From assembly GCA_023151315.1 (NCBI GenBank), contig JAKLJE010000014.1, forward strand, positions 1 through 64,000: a stretch of 64,000 nucleotides of DNA. The letters are read 5' to 3'. Below, piece by piece: positions 44,261 to 51,214 of the stretch. The stretch's first letter is position 1. Each line of letters opens with the position of its first letter. Made by a program: the position numbers and the translations under genes. This DNA comes from Bacteroidia bacterium. GTDB lineage: Bacteria; Bacteroidota; Bacteroidia; Palsa-965. The notes beneath the pieces were generated by a model that worked only from the letters and a program-made list of their open reading frames with translations, was not told where the DNA came from and did not search any database.

Positions 44261-45538
44261 TTAAATAATCATTCCTGCTGCCACTGTTTCGTTAGTGGCT
44301 TCGTCAACTAAGATAATACTTCCTGTATTTCTGTTGCGTGAGTAACTGTCGAACAGCAAGGGAACAGTTGTGCGCAAACGAACGCGGGCGATATCATTCA
44401 TGTTGATCGTTTTGTCGTCTTCAATACGATGCAACGTGTTAATGTCGACTTTGTAGTTTATCTCCTTTATGATAGCACGGGCTTCACGTGTTGTATGGCG
44501 GATCACGAACTTCGCATTGGGTTGCAGAGGTTTGTTGTTAAACCAGCAGATCATTATATCAATATCCTGTGAAACATGAGGCTGGTTGTTCTCTCGCGCA
44601 ATCATGTCACCACGTGAAATATCAATTTCATCTTCCAGAGTAATTGTAACACTCATTGGCGCGAATGCTTCTTCAACTTCACCGGTGAATGTATCAATCG
44701 ACTTGATTGTTGAATTGAAGCCGCTGGGCAGCACTGTAATTTTATCACCTTTTCTGAATACGCCTCCTGCGACACGGCCTGCAAACCCGCGGTAGTCATG
44801 ATACTCGTTGTTCATCGGACGAATTACGTACTGAACAGGGAATCGGCAGTCGATATGATTCTGATCGGAAGAGATGTGAACATTTTCAAGCAGGTGGAGC
44901 AAGGTTGATCCTTCGTACCATGGCATGTTCGGTGATCGATCCACTACGTTATCGCCATTGAGTGCTGAAATCGGCAGGAAGTGTATGTCTATCGTCTCGA
45001 GTTTGGACGCAAATGCCTCGTAATCTTTCTTGATTTTCTCATAAACATCCTGCTGAAAATCCACAAGGTCCATTTTGTTCACGCACACAACCACATGCGG
45101 AATTCTCAGAAGTGAAGCAATGAAAGTATGACGCATGGTTTGTTCGATTACACCCTTGCGTGCATCGATCAGGATGATGGCAAGGTTCGCTGTTGAAGCG
45201 CCTGTAACCATGTTTCGCGTGTACTGAATGTGTCCGGGAGTATCCGCGATAATGAATTTACGTTTCGGAGTTGCAAAATACCGGTATGCAACGTCGATCG
45301 TAATACCCTGTTCGCGTTCGGCTCTTAAACCATCCGTGAGCAGAGCGAGATTCACGTATTCTTCTCCACGCTTTTCGCTCGTTGCTTTTACGGCTTCATA
45401 CTGATCTTCAAAAATGGATTTTGAATCATAAAGTAATCTCCCGATCAGTGTTGACTTCCCGTCATCAACACTTCCTGCGGTGGTAAACCGAAGAAGGTCC
45501 ATGTCGAGGTAATTTTGAGAATTTAATTCTGTTGACAT
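44261..45538 (-). CDS. cysN: Sulfate adenylyltransferase subunit 1 (GTPase)
   Basis: CysN is the GTPase that drives ATP sulfurylase (CysD) to form APS. The 425 residues contain G1 GSVDDGKSTLIGRLLYD (about 22-38), G3 DTPGHIQYTRNM and G4 NKMD, followed by EF-Tu-like beta-barrel domains. There is no fused APS kinase; cysC is separate. The frame is open up to 45712, but the extra 58 residues overlap cysD and have no homologous look; MSTELNSQNYLDMDLLRFTT is the typical start. The gap to cysD is 31 bases. Confidence 0.94.
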   Translation of the reverse strand: MSTELNSQNYLDMDLLRFTTAGSVDDGKSTLIGRLLYDSKSIFEDQYEAVKATSEKRGEEYVNLALLTDGLRAEREQGITIDVAYRYFATPKRKFIIADTPGHIQYTRNMVTGASTANLAIILIDARKGVIEQTMRHTFIASLLRIPHVVVCVNKMDLVDFQQDVYEKIKKDYEAFASKLETIDIHFLPISALNGDNVVDRSPNMPWYEGSTLLHLLENVHISSDQNHIDCRFPVQYVIRPMNNEYHDYRGFAGRVAGGVFRKGDKITVLPSGFNSTIKSIDTFTGEVEEAFAPMSVTITLEDEIDISRGDMIARENNQPHVSQDIDIMICWFNNKPLQPNAKFVIRHTTREARAIIKEINYKVDINTLHRIEDDKTINMNDIARVRLRTTVPLLFDSYSRNRNTGSIILVDEATNETVAAGMII

Positions 45539-45569
45539 AATGCTGTTATGGTAATGCAGTTGTATTCGT

Positions 45570-46475
45570 TTAGAAATAACCTTGTTTTTTTCTGTCTTCC
45601 ATTGCTGCTTCACTGCGCTTGTCATCCGCACGAGTTCCTCTTTCCGTTGTTCTTGAGGCCGCAACTTCCTGAACAATTTCTTCAAGTGTGGACGCTGTTG
45701 ATTCCACAGCACCTGTACAGGTGATGTCTCCGATCGTTCTGAAGCGAATGATTTTTTCTTCTACGGTTTCCGTCGGTTTCTTCATCATGAAATCGAAGTC
45801 GGCGAGCCACTGACCATCACGCTGAAATACTTTTCGTTTATGTGAAAAGTAGAGTGAAGGCAACGGAATGTTTTCTGCGAGTATGTATTGCCACACGTCC
45901 ATTTCTGTCCAGTTTGAAATCGGGAACACACGGAAGTGTTCTCCTATATTTTTTCTCCCGTTGAACAGGTTCCATAATTCCGGTCTTTGATTTTTCGGAT
46001 CCCATTGTCCGAACTCATCGCGGTGTGAAAAGAATCTTTCTTTCGCTCTTGCTTTCTCTTCATCTCTTCGCGCACCGCCGATACATGCATCAAGTTTTAA
46101 TTCTTCTATGGAGTCGAGCAATGTTACTGTTTGCAGTGCATTGCGACTTGCATTGTAACCCTTCTCTTCCTGTACACGGCCTTTGTCAATGGAATCCTGA
46201 ACATATTTCACAATCACTTTCGCTCCGATTTCTTCTGCCCATTTATCGCGATACTCCAAAGTTTCAGGAAAATTATGCCCGGTGTCTATATGAAGCAACG
46301 GAAAAGGAATTTTAGCAGGATGAAATGCTTTGCGTGCGAGGTGACTCACAACAATGGAATCTTTCCCTCCTGAAAACAGCAGCGCAGGTTTTTCGAATTG
46401 AGCAGCCACTTCTCTGAGGATGAAAATAGATTCAGACTCCAATTCCTGTAAATGGCGCAGATTGTAATTCTTCAT
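45570..46475 (-). CDS. cysD: Sulfate adenylyltransferase subunit 2
   Basis: CysD is the catalytic ATP sulfurylase subunit that makes APS from ATP and sulfate. Its 301 residues carry the PP-loop SGGKDSIVVSHLARKAF (about 35-51), PLLHIDTGHNFPET, CIGGARRDEEKARAKERFFSHRD and the terminal RTTERGTRADDKRSEAAMEDRKKQGYF, which is the standard CysD ending. The start overlaps the cysC stop by four bases, showing translational coupling in the order cysC-cysD-cysN. Confidence 0.96.
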   Translation of the reverse strand: MKNYNLRHLQELESESIFILREVAAQFEKPALLFSGGKDSIVVSHLARKAFHPAKIPFPLLHIDTGHNFPETLEYRDKWAEEIGAKVIVKYVQDSIDKGRVQEEKGYNASRNALQTVTLLDSIEELKLDACIGGARRDEEKARAKERFFSHRDEFGQWDPKNQRPELWNLFNGRKNIGEHFRVFPISNWTEMDVWQYILAENIPLPSLYFSHKRKVFQRDGQWLADFDFMMKKPTETVEEKIIRFRTIGDITCTGAVESTASTLEEIVQEVAASRTTERGTRADDKRSEAAMEDRKKQGYF

Positions 46476-47074
46476 ATTGTAATTTCTTTGAATACATTTT
46501 GTGTGAGAACTTTCAGAGAACTTTCATAAGTCTCTTTGTCGGTTATTATTTCCAGCCATGGATTCGGAGGTGCTTCAAACGGTTGATGAATTCCGGTGAA
46601 GTCCTTTATTTCTCCGGCTCTGGCTTTTTTGTACAAACCTTTTACATCACGTTGTTCGCATGACTCCAAAGAAGCATTGACATAGATTTCGCGAAAGTCA
46701 TTTTGACCGATGATGTTCTTCGCCAATTCGCGGATCTGTAAAGTAGGACTGACGAAACTGCATATTGTGATGATGCCGGCATCTGCAAACAAACGCGCCA
46801 CTTCAGCAATACGTCTTATATTTTCTGTGCGATCTGCATCAGAAAATCCGAGATTGCTGTTAATTCCTGCGCGTATATTATCTCCGTCGAGAATGTAACA
46901 GAGCTTCCCTGCATTATGGAGTTCATTTTGCAGGCCGATGGCCAGCGTGGATTTCCCGGATCCGGACAAACCGGTTAGCCAGAAAACTTTTGCCTTCTGT
47001 TGCAAGAGAGTTTCTCTGCTCTCACGTGGGAGCATTCGATCTGAAACTGGATGTATGTTTTTCGGTTCGTTCAT
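46472..47074 (-). CDS. cysC: Adenylylsulfate (APS) kinase
   Basis: CysC phosphorylates APS to PAPS. In its 200 residues the P-loop is GLSGSGKSTLA (about 34-44), followed by LDGDNIRAGINSNLGFS, RIAEVARLFADAGIITICSFVSPT and the lid region VKGLYKKARAGEIKDFTGIHQPFE. It is the first structural gene of the operon. The ATG lies seven bases after an intrinsic terminator and 75 bases after the stop of a cysteine-rich leader frame, which suggests control by attenuation. No PAPS or APS reductase gene is nearby. Confidence 0.95.
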   Translation of the reverse strand: MNEPKNIHPVSDRMLPRESRETLLQQKAKVFWLTGLSGSGKSTLAIGLQNELHNAGKLCYILDGDNIRAGINSNLGFSDADRTENIRRIAEVARLFADAGIITICSFVSPTLQIRELAKNIIGQNDFREIYVNASLESCEQRDVKGLYKKARAGEIKDFTGIHQPFEAPPNPWLEIITDKETYESSLKVLTQNVFKEITI

Positions 47075-47080
47075 AAAATA

Positions 47081-47114
47081 AAAAAAGGTCTTTCGTTGTA
47101 AACGGAAAGACCTT
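47081..47114 (-). terminator. Leader terminator (attenuator) before cysC
   Basis: On the minus strand, AAGGTCTTT pairs with AAAGACCTT, extended by CGTT/AACG around a three-base loop with one bulged C (about 13 bp in all), then seven T. It stands between the promoter and cysC. On the plus strand the same hairpin has no T tract, so it cannot serve deoC. Confidence 0.85.
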
Positions 47115-47148
47115 CTATCTGGTATTATTAACAGTTAAACAGCCTTTC

Positions 47149-47223
47149 TCAAAGTGGAATACACATACAGCAGCACATGTTGCTGTACATCTTTTTGTTG
47201 TTAACTGTTGGAATTGCGTTCAT
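47149..47223 (-). CDS. Putative cysteine-sensing leader peptide of the cys operon
   Basis: A 24-codon reading frame from ATG at 47223 to TGA at 47149. Codons 16-21 encode Met-Cys-Cys-Cys-Met-Cys, so four of the frame's 24 codons are Cys within five consecutive positions. It begins eight bases after a canonical -7 box and ends 34 bases before the attenuator hairpin. Its arms suggest alternative folding: ACAGCA/TGCTGT around the Cys codons, AACAGTTAA (47202-47210) with TTAACTGTT (47129-47137), and GAAAG just after the stop with CTTTC in the terminator's first arm. Ribosome stalling at Cys codons would then prevent termination. The mechanism is an inference. Confidence 0.75.
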   Translation of the reverse strand: MNAIPTVNNKKMYSNMCCCMCIPL

Positions 47224-47231
47224 TTCGGGGA

Positions 47232-47262
47232 CAAATATAGAACAGATTCCGGAATCACCAAA
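47232..47262 (-). promoter_or_regulatory. Promoter of the cysCDN operon
   Basis: On the minus strand TTTG (47259-47262), a 19-base spacer and TATATTTG (47232-47239) match the Bacteroidota consensus exactly. Transcription should start near 47226, so the leader frame at 47223 would be nearly leaderless. Confidence 0.8.
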
Positions 47263-47297
47263 TGCTTTACGTTCATACTGCTTATCAGCGATAATAT

Positions 47298-47329
47298 CTT
47301 GGCTGGTGAGATGCGCCTGATTACATTTG
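47298..47329 (+). promoter_or_regulatory. Promoter of deoC
   Basis: CTTG (47298-47301), a 20-base spacer and TACATTTG (47322-47329). The -7 box is exact and the -33 box has three of four bases. The deoC ATG follows 16 bases later. Confidence 0.5.
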
Positions 47330-47345
47330 TAACAATACCGAAAAG

Positions 47346-48245
47346 ATGAAAAAAATTGATTTTACTCAAACTCCTGTGATTGATCAGGTTAGTGTGGAGG
47401 AACGGGTGGCGCGATTGAATACAAGAAGTATCAAGAAATCCGCTAAAGTTGAGGGGTTGAAGCTGGCGTTGAACCTGATTGATCTTACTACGCTGGAGGG
47501 TAAGGACACTGCAGGAAAAGTGAAGCAGATGTGTTATAAAGCCATGCATCCGCATGATGAATTACCGGGTTTGCCTACGGTTGCGGCCGTGTGTGTGTAT
47601 CCGACTTTTGTCGGGCTTGCGAAAAAAGAATTGGGTGATTCGGGTGTGAAAGTGGCATCTGTTGCAACGGCATTTCCTTCAGGACAATCAACGCGTCAGA
47701 TTAAAATCGAGGATACAAAATTTGCAGTGAGTGAAGGTGCAGATGAAGTGGATATGGTGATTTCCCGTGGAGAATTTCTGGTAGGAAATTATAATTATGT
47801 GTTTGATGAAATTGCCGAAGTGAAAGAAGCTTGCGGGAAAGCAAGATTGAAAGTGATTCTCGAAACGGGAGAACTTTCAACCCTGGACAATGTTCGCAGA
47901 GCAAGTGAAATTGCGATGCGCGCAGGTGCCGATTTCATCAAAACGTCTACCGGTAAAATTCAACCTGCGGCGACACAACCTGTGACGTTGGTGATGTTGG
48001 AAGCCATTCGCGACTATTACTACGAGACAGGAATCATGATCGGCATGAAGCCGGCAGGAGGAATTTCCACTGCAAAATCAGCCCTGAATTATCTCGTAAT
48101 GGTGCACGAAACACTCGGAAACGCGTGGATGAACAATGAATGGTTCCGCTTTGGCGCGAGTTCATTGGCGAATGATATTCTGATGCAGTTGGCGAAGGAA
48201 GCGAAGGGTGTTTATCAGGGGGGCGATTATTTTTCGAAAGATTAG
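47346..48245 (+). CDS. deoC: Deoxyribose-phosphate aldolase
   Basis: DeoC cleaves 2-deoxyribose 5-phosphate into glyceraldehyde 3-phosphate and acetaldehyde. This is the long form (299 residues). The Schiff-base Lys is in FIKTSTGKIQPAAT (about residue 200), with partners in LKVILETGEL and IGMKPAGGIST. The following aldehyde dehydrogenase gene could oxidise the acetaldehyde product, giving a simple route for deoxynucleoside use. A GxxExxY cassette separates the two genes. Confidence 0.95.
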   Translation: MKKIDFTQTPVIDQVSVEERVARLNTRSIKKSAKVEGLKLALNLIDLTTLEGKDTAGKVKQMCYKAMHPHDELPGLPTVAAVCVYPTFVGLAKKELGDSGVKVASVATAFPSGQSTRQIKIEDTKFAVSEGADEVDMVISRGEFLVGNYNYVFDEIAEVKEACGKARLKVILETGELSTLDNVRRASEIAMRAGADFIKTSTGKIQPAATQPVTLVMLEAIRDYYYETGIMIGMKPAGGISTAKSALNYLVMVHETLGNAWMNNEWFRFGASSLANDILMQLAKEAKGVYQGGDYFSKD

Positions 48246-48251
48246 TACTAT

Positions 48252-48272
48252 TTAACGCAGATTACGCAGATT
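48252..48272 (+). repeat. Left inverted repeat of the GxxExxY cassette
   Basis: TTA followed by two tandem copies of the 9-bp unit ACGCAGATT. It ends three bases before the gene's ATG, so it also forms the translation-initiation region. It is complementary to 48748-48768 with one mismatch. Confidence 0.85.
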
Positions 48273-48275
48273 CAT

Positions 48276-48734
48276 ATGGCAATATTTGAACAGGAAGACA
48301 ATTGGCAAGTTGCTGAACCTGGAGAGCCTTACAGTGATATTGAATATCCGTTGCAAAAGGAAACCTATGAAATCATTGGTATTTGCATGGAGGTTCACAG
48401 AATATTGGGGCCAGGTTTTAAGGAAATAATTTACAAAGATGCGCTGGAGCGTGAATTTAAGTTGAGAAATATTCCTTTTGAGAGAGAGAAGAAGTTTCAG
48501 GTCTTGTACAAAGGACAGCCGTTGCCACATGCTTACTACTCTGACTTCGTTATTCATGAAAGAATAATTTTCGAAGTGAAGTCTTTGATTAACATGTCGG
48601 ATTTGTTCTATGGACAGGTAATTAATTATTTGGCTGCGTCTGGTCTGGAGGTTGGGTTGTTGATTAATTTCGGAGAAAGATCACTACGTTACAAAAGAAT
48701 TGTATTCAAGAATATTCGAGATAAGCATAAGTAG
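48276..48734 (+). CDS. GxxExxY protein (PD-(D/E)XK nuclease-like)
   Basis: A 152-residue protein of the GxxExxY family. The name motif is Gly47-Phe-Lys-Glu50-Ile-Ile-Tyr53. A PD-(D/E)XK-like core follows: Asp90 and Glu100-Val-Lys102 in SDFVIHERIIFEVKS. The later LAASGLEVGLLINFGERSLRYKR is also family-typical. These residues suggest an ancient nuclease fold, but no activity of the family is established to my knowledge. The N-terminal 24 residues (EQEDNWQVAEPGEPYSD) extend beyond many members. The gene fills the space between two inverted repeats and interrupts a probable deoC-aldehyde dehydrogenase operon. Confidence 0.9.
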   Translation: MAIFEQEDNWQVAEPGEPYSDIEYPLQKETYEIIGICMEVHRILGPGFKEIIYKDALEREFKLRNIPFEREKKFQVLYKGQPLPHAYYSDFVIHERIIFEVKSLINMSDLFYGQVINYLAASGLEVGLLINFGERSLRYKRIVFKNIRDKHK

Positions 48735-48747
48735 CGGATTATATTGT

Positions 48748-48768
48748 AATCTGCGAAATCTGCGTTAA
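48748..48768 (-). repeat. Right inverted repeat of the GxxExxY cassette
   Basis: Read on the plus strand it is two 9-bp units (AATCTGCGA, AATCTGCGT) followed by TAA. On the minus strand it repeats the left copy with one mismatch. Confidence 0.85.
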
Positions 48769-48781
48769 AGACAATAAAAAC

Positions 48782-50257
48782 ATGAGTAAAAAATCTAAAC
48801 CGGAAATCACGTTGAATTTCAATCAAGGTTGGCAATACGCACCTGCACCTGAAAGCAGTGATCATATCCGTCTGGAGAAGAAGTACGGACATTTTATCAA
48901 CGGAGAATTCGTTGCGCCTGCGTCCGGAAAATACTTTACGAGCTACAATCCGTCCAACGAGAAACCGCTTGCTGATGTTGGCAAGGGAGATGCCCGCGAT
49001 ATGGATAAAGCAGTGAAAGCTGCAAAAACCGCATACGATAAAGTGTGGAAGAAAATGCCGGCCGCTGAACGCGGTAAATATCTTTATCGAATTGCGAGAA
49101 TGATTCAGGAGCGCGCACGGGAGTTAGCGGTCATTGAATCAATGGATGGCGGGAAGCCGATTCGCGAATCCCGAGACATTGATGTTCCTTTAGCCGCTGC
49201 ACATTTTTTCTACTACGCAGGATGGGCGGATAAACTCGAATATGCTTTTCCGGGACGCACACCGGAACCGCTTGGAGTGGCAGGACAAATTATCCCCTGG
49301 AATTTTCCGCTCCTGATGGCCGCATGGAAAATTGCTCCGGCTTTAGCGTGCGGTAATACCGTTGTATTAAAACCTGCGGAGTCAACACCATTGACTGCAA
49401 TGAAGCTTGCTGAAATTATTCGCGACAGCGGTTTGCCTCCGGGAGTTGTGAATATTGTGAACGGATTCGGTGATGCGGGAGCTGCATTGGTAAATCACAA
49501 GGATGTTGCGAAGATTGCTTTCACAGGTTCCACTGATGTCGGAAAGATCATTCAGAAAGCAGTTGCAGGCACAGGCAAGAAACTGACACTTGAATTGGGC
49601 GGGAAAGCAGCGAACATTGTTTTCGAAGACGCGCCGTTGGATCAGGCTGTGGAAGGAATTATCAATGGAATATTTTTCAATCAGGGTCACGTTTGTTGTG
49701 CCGGTTCTCGATTGTTTGTTCAGGAAGGTGTTGCTGATAAGTTGATCAGAAAACTGAAAGACAGAATTGAAACGCTGCGTGTGGGAGATCCGCTCGATAA
49801 GAATACGGATGTGGGCGCTATCAATTCCAAAGAACAATTGGAAAAGATCAGTTACTATATCGGCCTCGGTAAAGAAGAAGGTGCTGAGATGTGGCAGCCT
49901 TCAGGAAATATTCCGCAGACCGGATACTTCTGCAGACCTACATTATTTCTGAATGCATCGCAATCGCATCGCATTGTTCAGGAAGAAATTTTCGGTCCTG
50001 TATTAACAATTCAAACATTCCGCACAGTAGAAGAAGTAATTGAAAAGGCGAACAATATTCCATATGGATTATCGGCAGGAGTATGGACCGATAAAGGATC
50101 GCGCATTTTCAATCTTACCGGAAAGCTGCGTGCAGGTGTAGTATGGGCGAATACGTACAACAAGTTCGATCCGGTTTCTCCTTTCGGAGGTTACAAGGAA
50201 AGCGGATTCGGAAGAGAGGGCGGAGTGCAGGGCTTGGCGGCTTATTTGAAAATTTAG
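48782..50257 (+). CDS. NAD(P)-dependent aldehyde dehydrogenase
   Basis: A full-length (491 residues) aldehyde dehydrogenase. Visible motifs: IIPWNFPLLMAAWKIAPAL (about 161-179), cofactor-site FTGSTDVGK (about 244), the general-base Glu in LTLELGGKAANIVFEDA (about 269) and the catalytic Cys in FNQGHVCCAGSRLF (about 305). Substrate is not certain; given deoC upstream, acetaldehyde is a good candidate. The next gene is a shortened relative lacking the catalytic half, and the two proteins may form a complex. Confidence 0.92.
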   Translation: MSKKSKPEITLNFNQGWQYAPAPESSDHIRLEKKYGHFINGEFVAPASGKYFTSYNPSNEKPLADVGKGDARDMDKAVKAAKTAYDKVWKKMPAAERGKYLYRIARMIQERARELAVIESMDGGKPIRESRDIDVPLAAAHFFYYAGWADKLEYAFPGRTPEPLGVAGQIIPWNFPLLMAAWKIAPALACGNTVVLKPAESTPLTAMKLAEIIRDSGLPPGVVNIVNGFGDAGAALVNHKDVAKIAFTGSTDVGKIIQKAVAGTGKKLTLELGGKAANIVFEDAPLDQAVEGIINGIFFNQGHVCCAGSRLFVQEGVADKLIRKLKDRIETLRVGDPLDKNTDVGAINSKEQLEKISYYIGLGKEEGAEMWQPSGNIPQTGYFCRPTLFLNASQSHRIVQEEIFGPVLTIQTFRTVEEVIEKANNIPYGLSAGVWTDKGSRIFNLTGKLRAGVVWANTYNKFDPVSPFGGYKESGFGREGGVQGLAAYLKI

Positions 50258-50299
50258 AAAATAGTTGATCGATAGTCTAACTCAAGGAACTCATGCGGA

Positions 50300-50324
50300 T
50301 AACCTCAGCGCACTCTGCGGTTAA
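50300..50324 (+). repeat. Solo diverged copy of the GxxExxY flanking repeat
   Basis: Contains CCTCAGCGC and ACTCTGCGG, two 9-bp units, followed by TTAA, in the same orientation and layout as the right repeat at 48748-48768. About 16 of 22 aligned positions agree. TAACC at its start and GGTTA at its end also form a short inverted repeat. No GxxExxY gene is attached. Confidence 0.6.
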
Positions 50325-50329
50325 GCAAA

Positions 50330-51211
50330 ATGACAAGAATCGAAGTACTCAAAACATATAAGCTATACATAGGCGGACAATTTCCCAGAACTGAATCGGG
50401 TCGCTATTATCCGTTGCTGGATAAGAAGAAAAATGTAATCGCGAATATTTGTCTTTCGTCCAGAAAAGATTTCCGTAACGCTGTTGTTGCAGCGCGCGGT
50501 GCATTCGGAGGATGGAGCGGTCGTGCGGCATTTAACAGAAGTCAGATTCTATACCGTATTGCGGAAATGCTCGAAACACGCAAAGCGCAGTTCATAGAGG
50601 AACTCTTGCTTCAAGGAGCAACGAAATCGCAGGCGGAAAAGGAAGTGACACTCGCTGTGGATCGATTGGTATATTACTCCGGCTGGTGTGATAAGTTCAC
50701 TGCAGTGTTTTCTTCGGTGAATCCGGTTCAATCATCTCATTTCAATTTTTCCGTTCCTGAACCAACCGGTGTTGTTGCAGCTGTAGCATCAGAAGATTCT
50801 TCACTCATCGGACTCGTTTCCGTAATCGCTCCGATTATTGCAGGAGGGAACACGTGTATTGTTCTTGCTTCAGAGAGTAAGCCATTGTGTGCAGTTACAT
50901 TCGGTGAAGTGCTCGCAACATCAGATCTGCCCGGTGGGGTTGTAAATATTCTTACAGGTAATGCAGGAGAATTGATTTCGCATATGGCTTCACATATGGA
51001 CGTAAATGCACTCGTGTATTGCGGCAGCGATAAAGCGACGATTAAATCTGCACAGGAATTAAGCGCGCTTAATGTGAAACGTTTCTTCAACTGGTCGCTC
51101 AACTGGAATGATGGGTCATCACAGAATCCTTATCTGATCTGTGATCTTCAGGAAATAAAAACAACATGGCATCCGATTGAGAATATCGGTACAGGAGGAG
51201 CGAAATACTGA
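50330..51211 (+). CDS. Truncated aldehyde dehydrogenase-like protein (probable non-catalytic)
   Basis: A 293-residue relative of aldehyde dehydrogenases that keeps the N-terminal cofactor-binding region (YKLYIGGQFPRTESGRYYP; PEPTGVVAAVASEDSSL; IIAGGNTCIVLASESKP; LPGGVVNILTGNAGEL) but stops where the catalytic domain should begin. The Glu of LELGGK and the active-site Cys region are missing; instead it ends NWSLNWNDGSSQNPYLICDL...GTGGAKY. The ending is not a frameshift remnant: the frame is clean and cysQ starts three bases later. I infer a pseudo-enzyme partner of the full-length dehydrogenase. Confidence 0.85.
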   Translation: MTRIEVLKTYKLYIGGQFPRTESGRYYPLLDKKKNVIANICLSSRKDFRNAVVAARGAFGGWSGRAAFNRSQILYRIAEMLETRKAQFIEELLLQGATKSQAEKEVTLAVDRLVYYSGWCDKFTAVFSSVNPVQSSHFNFSVPEPTGVVAAVASEDSSLIGLVSVIAPIIAGGNTCIVLASESKPLCAVTFGEVLATSDLPGGVVNILTGNAGELISHMASHMDVNALVYCGSDKATIKSAQELSALNVKRFFNWSLNWNDGSSQNPYLICDLQEIKTTWHPIENIGTGGAKY

Positions 51212-51214
51212 TTC

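Larger units (their letters stand above)
48252..48768. mobile_element. Putative GxxExxY cassette bounded by inverted repeats
   Basis: A 517-bp unit: 21-bp left repeat, three bases, one complete gene, 13 bases and a 21-bp right repeat. The repeats are inverted, 20 of 21 positions identical, and end in TTAA. It lies between deoC and the aldehyde dehydrogenase gene. There is no transposase, so movement would require outside help; 'mobile' is an inference. Confidence 0.5.

Noticed and set aside
45539-45712. Longer N-terminus of cysN
   Set aside because: It overlaps cysD in another frame and is not present in CysN proteins; the shorter start is typical.
47081-47114. Terminator serving the plus strand towards deoC
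   Set aside because: The T tract exists only on the minus strand, and no plus-strand gene ends there.
47081-47223. SAM riboswitch upstream of cysC
   Set aside because: I looked for SAM-I and SAM-II core features and found none; the Cys-coding leader frame plus terminator explains the region better.
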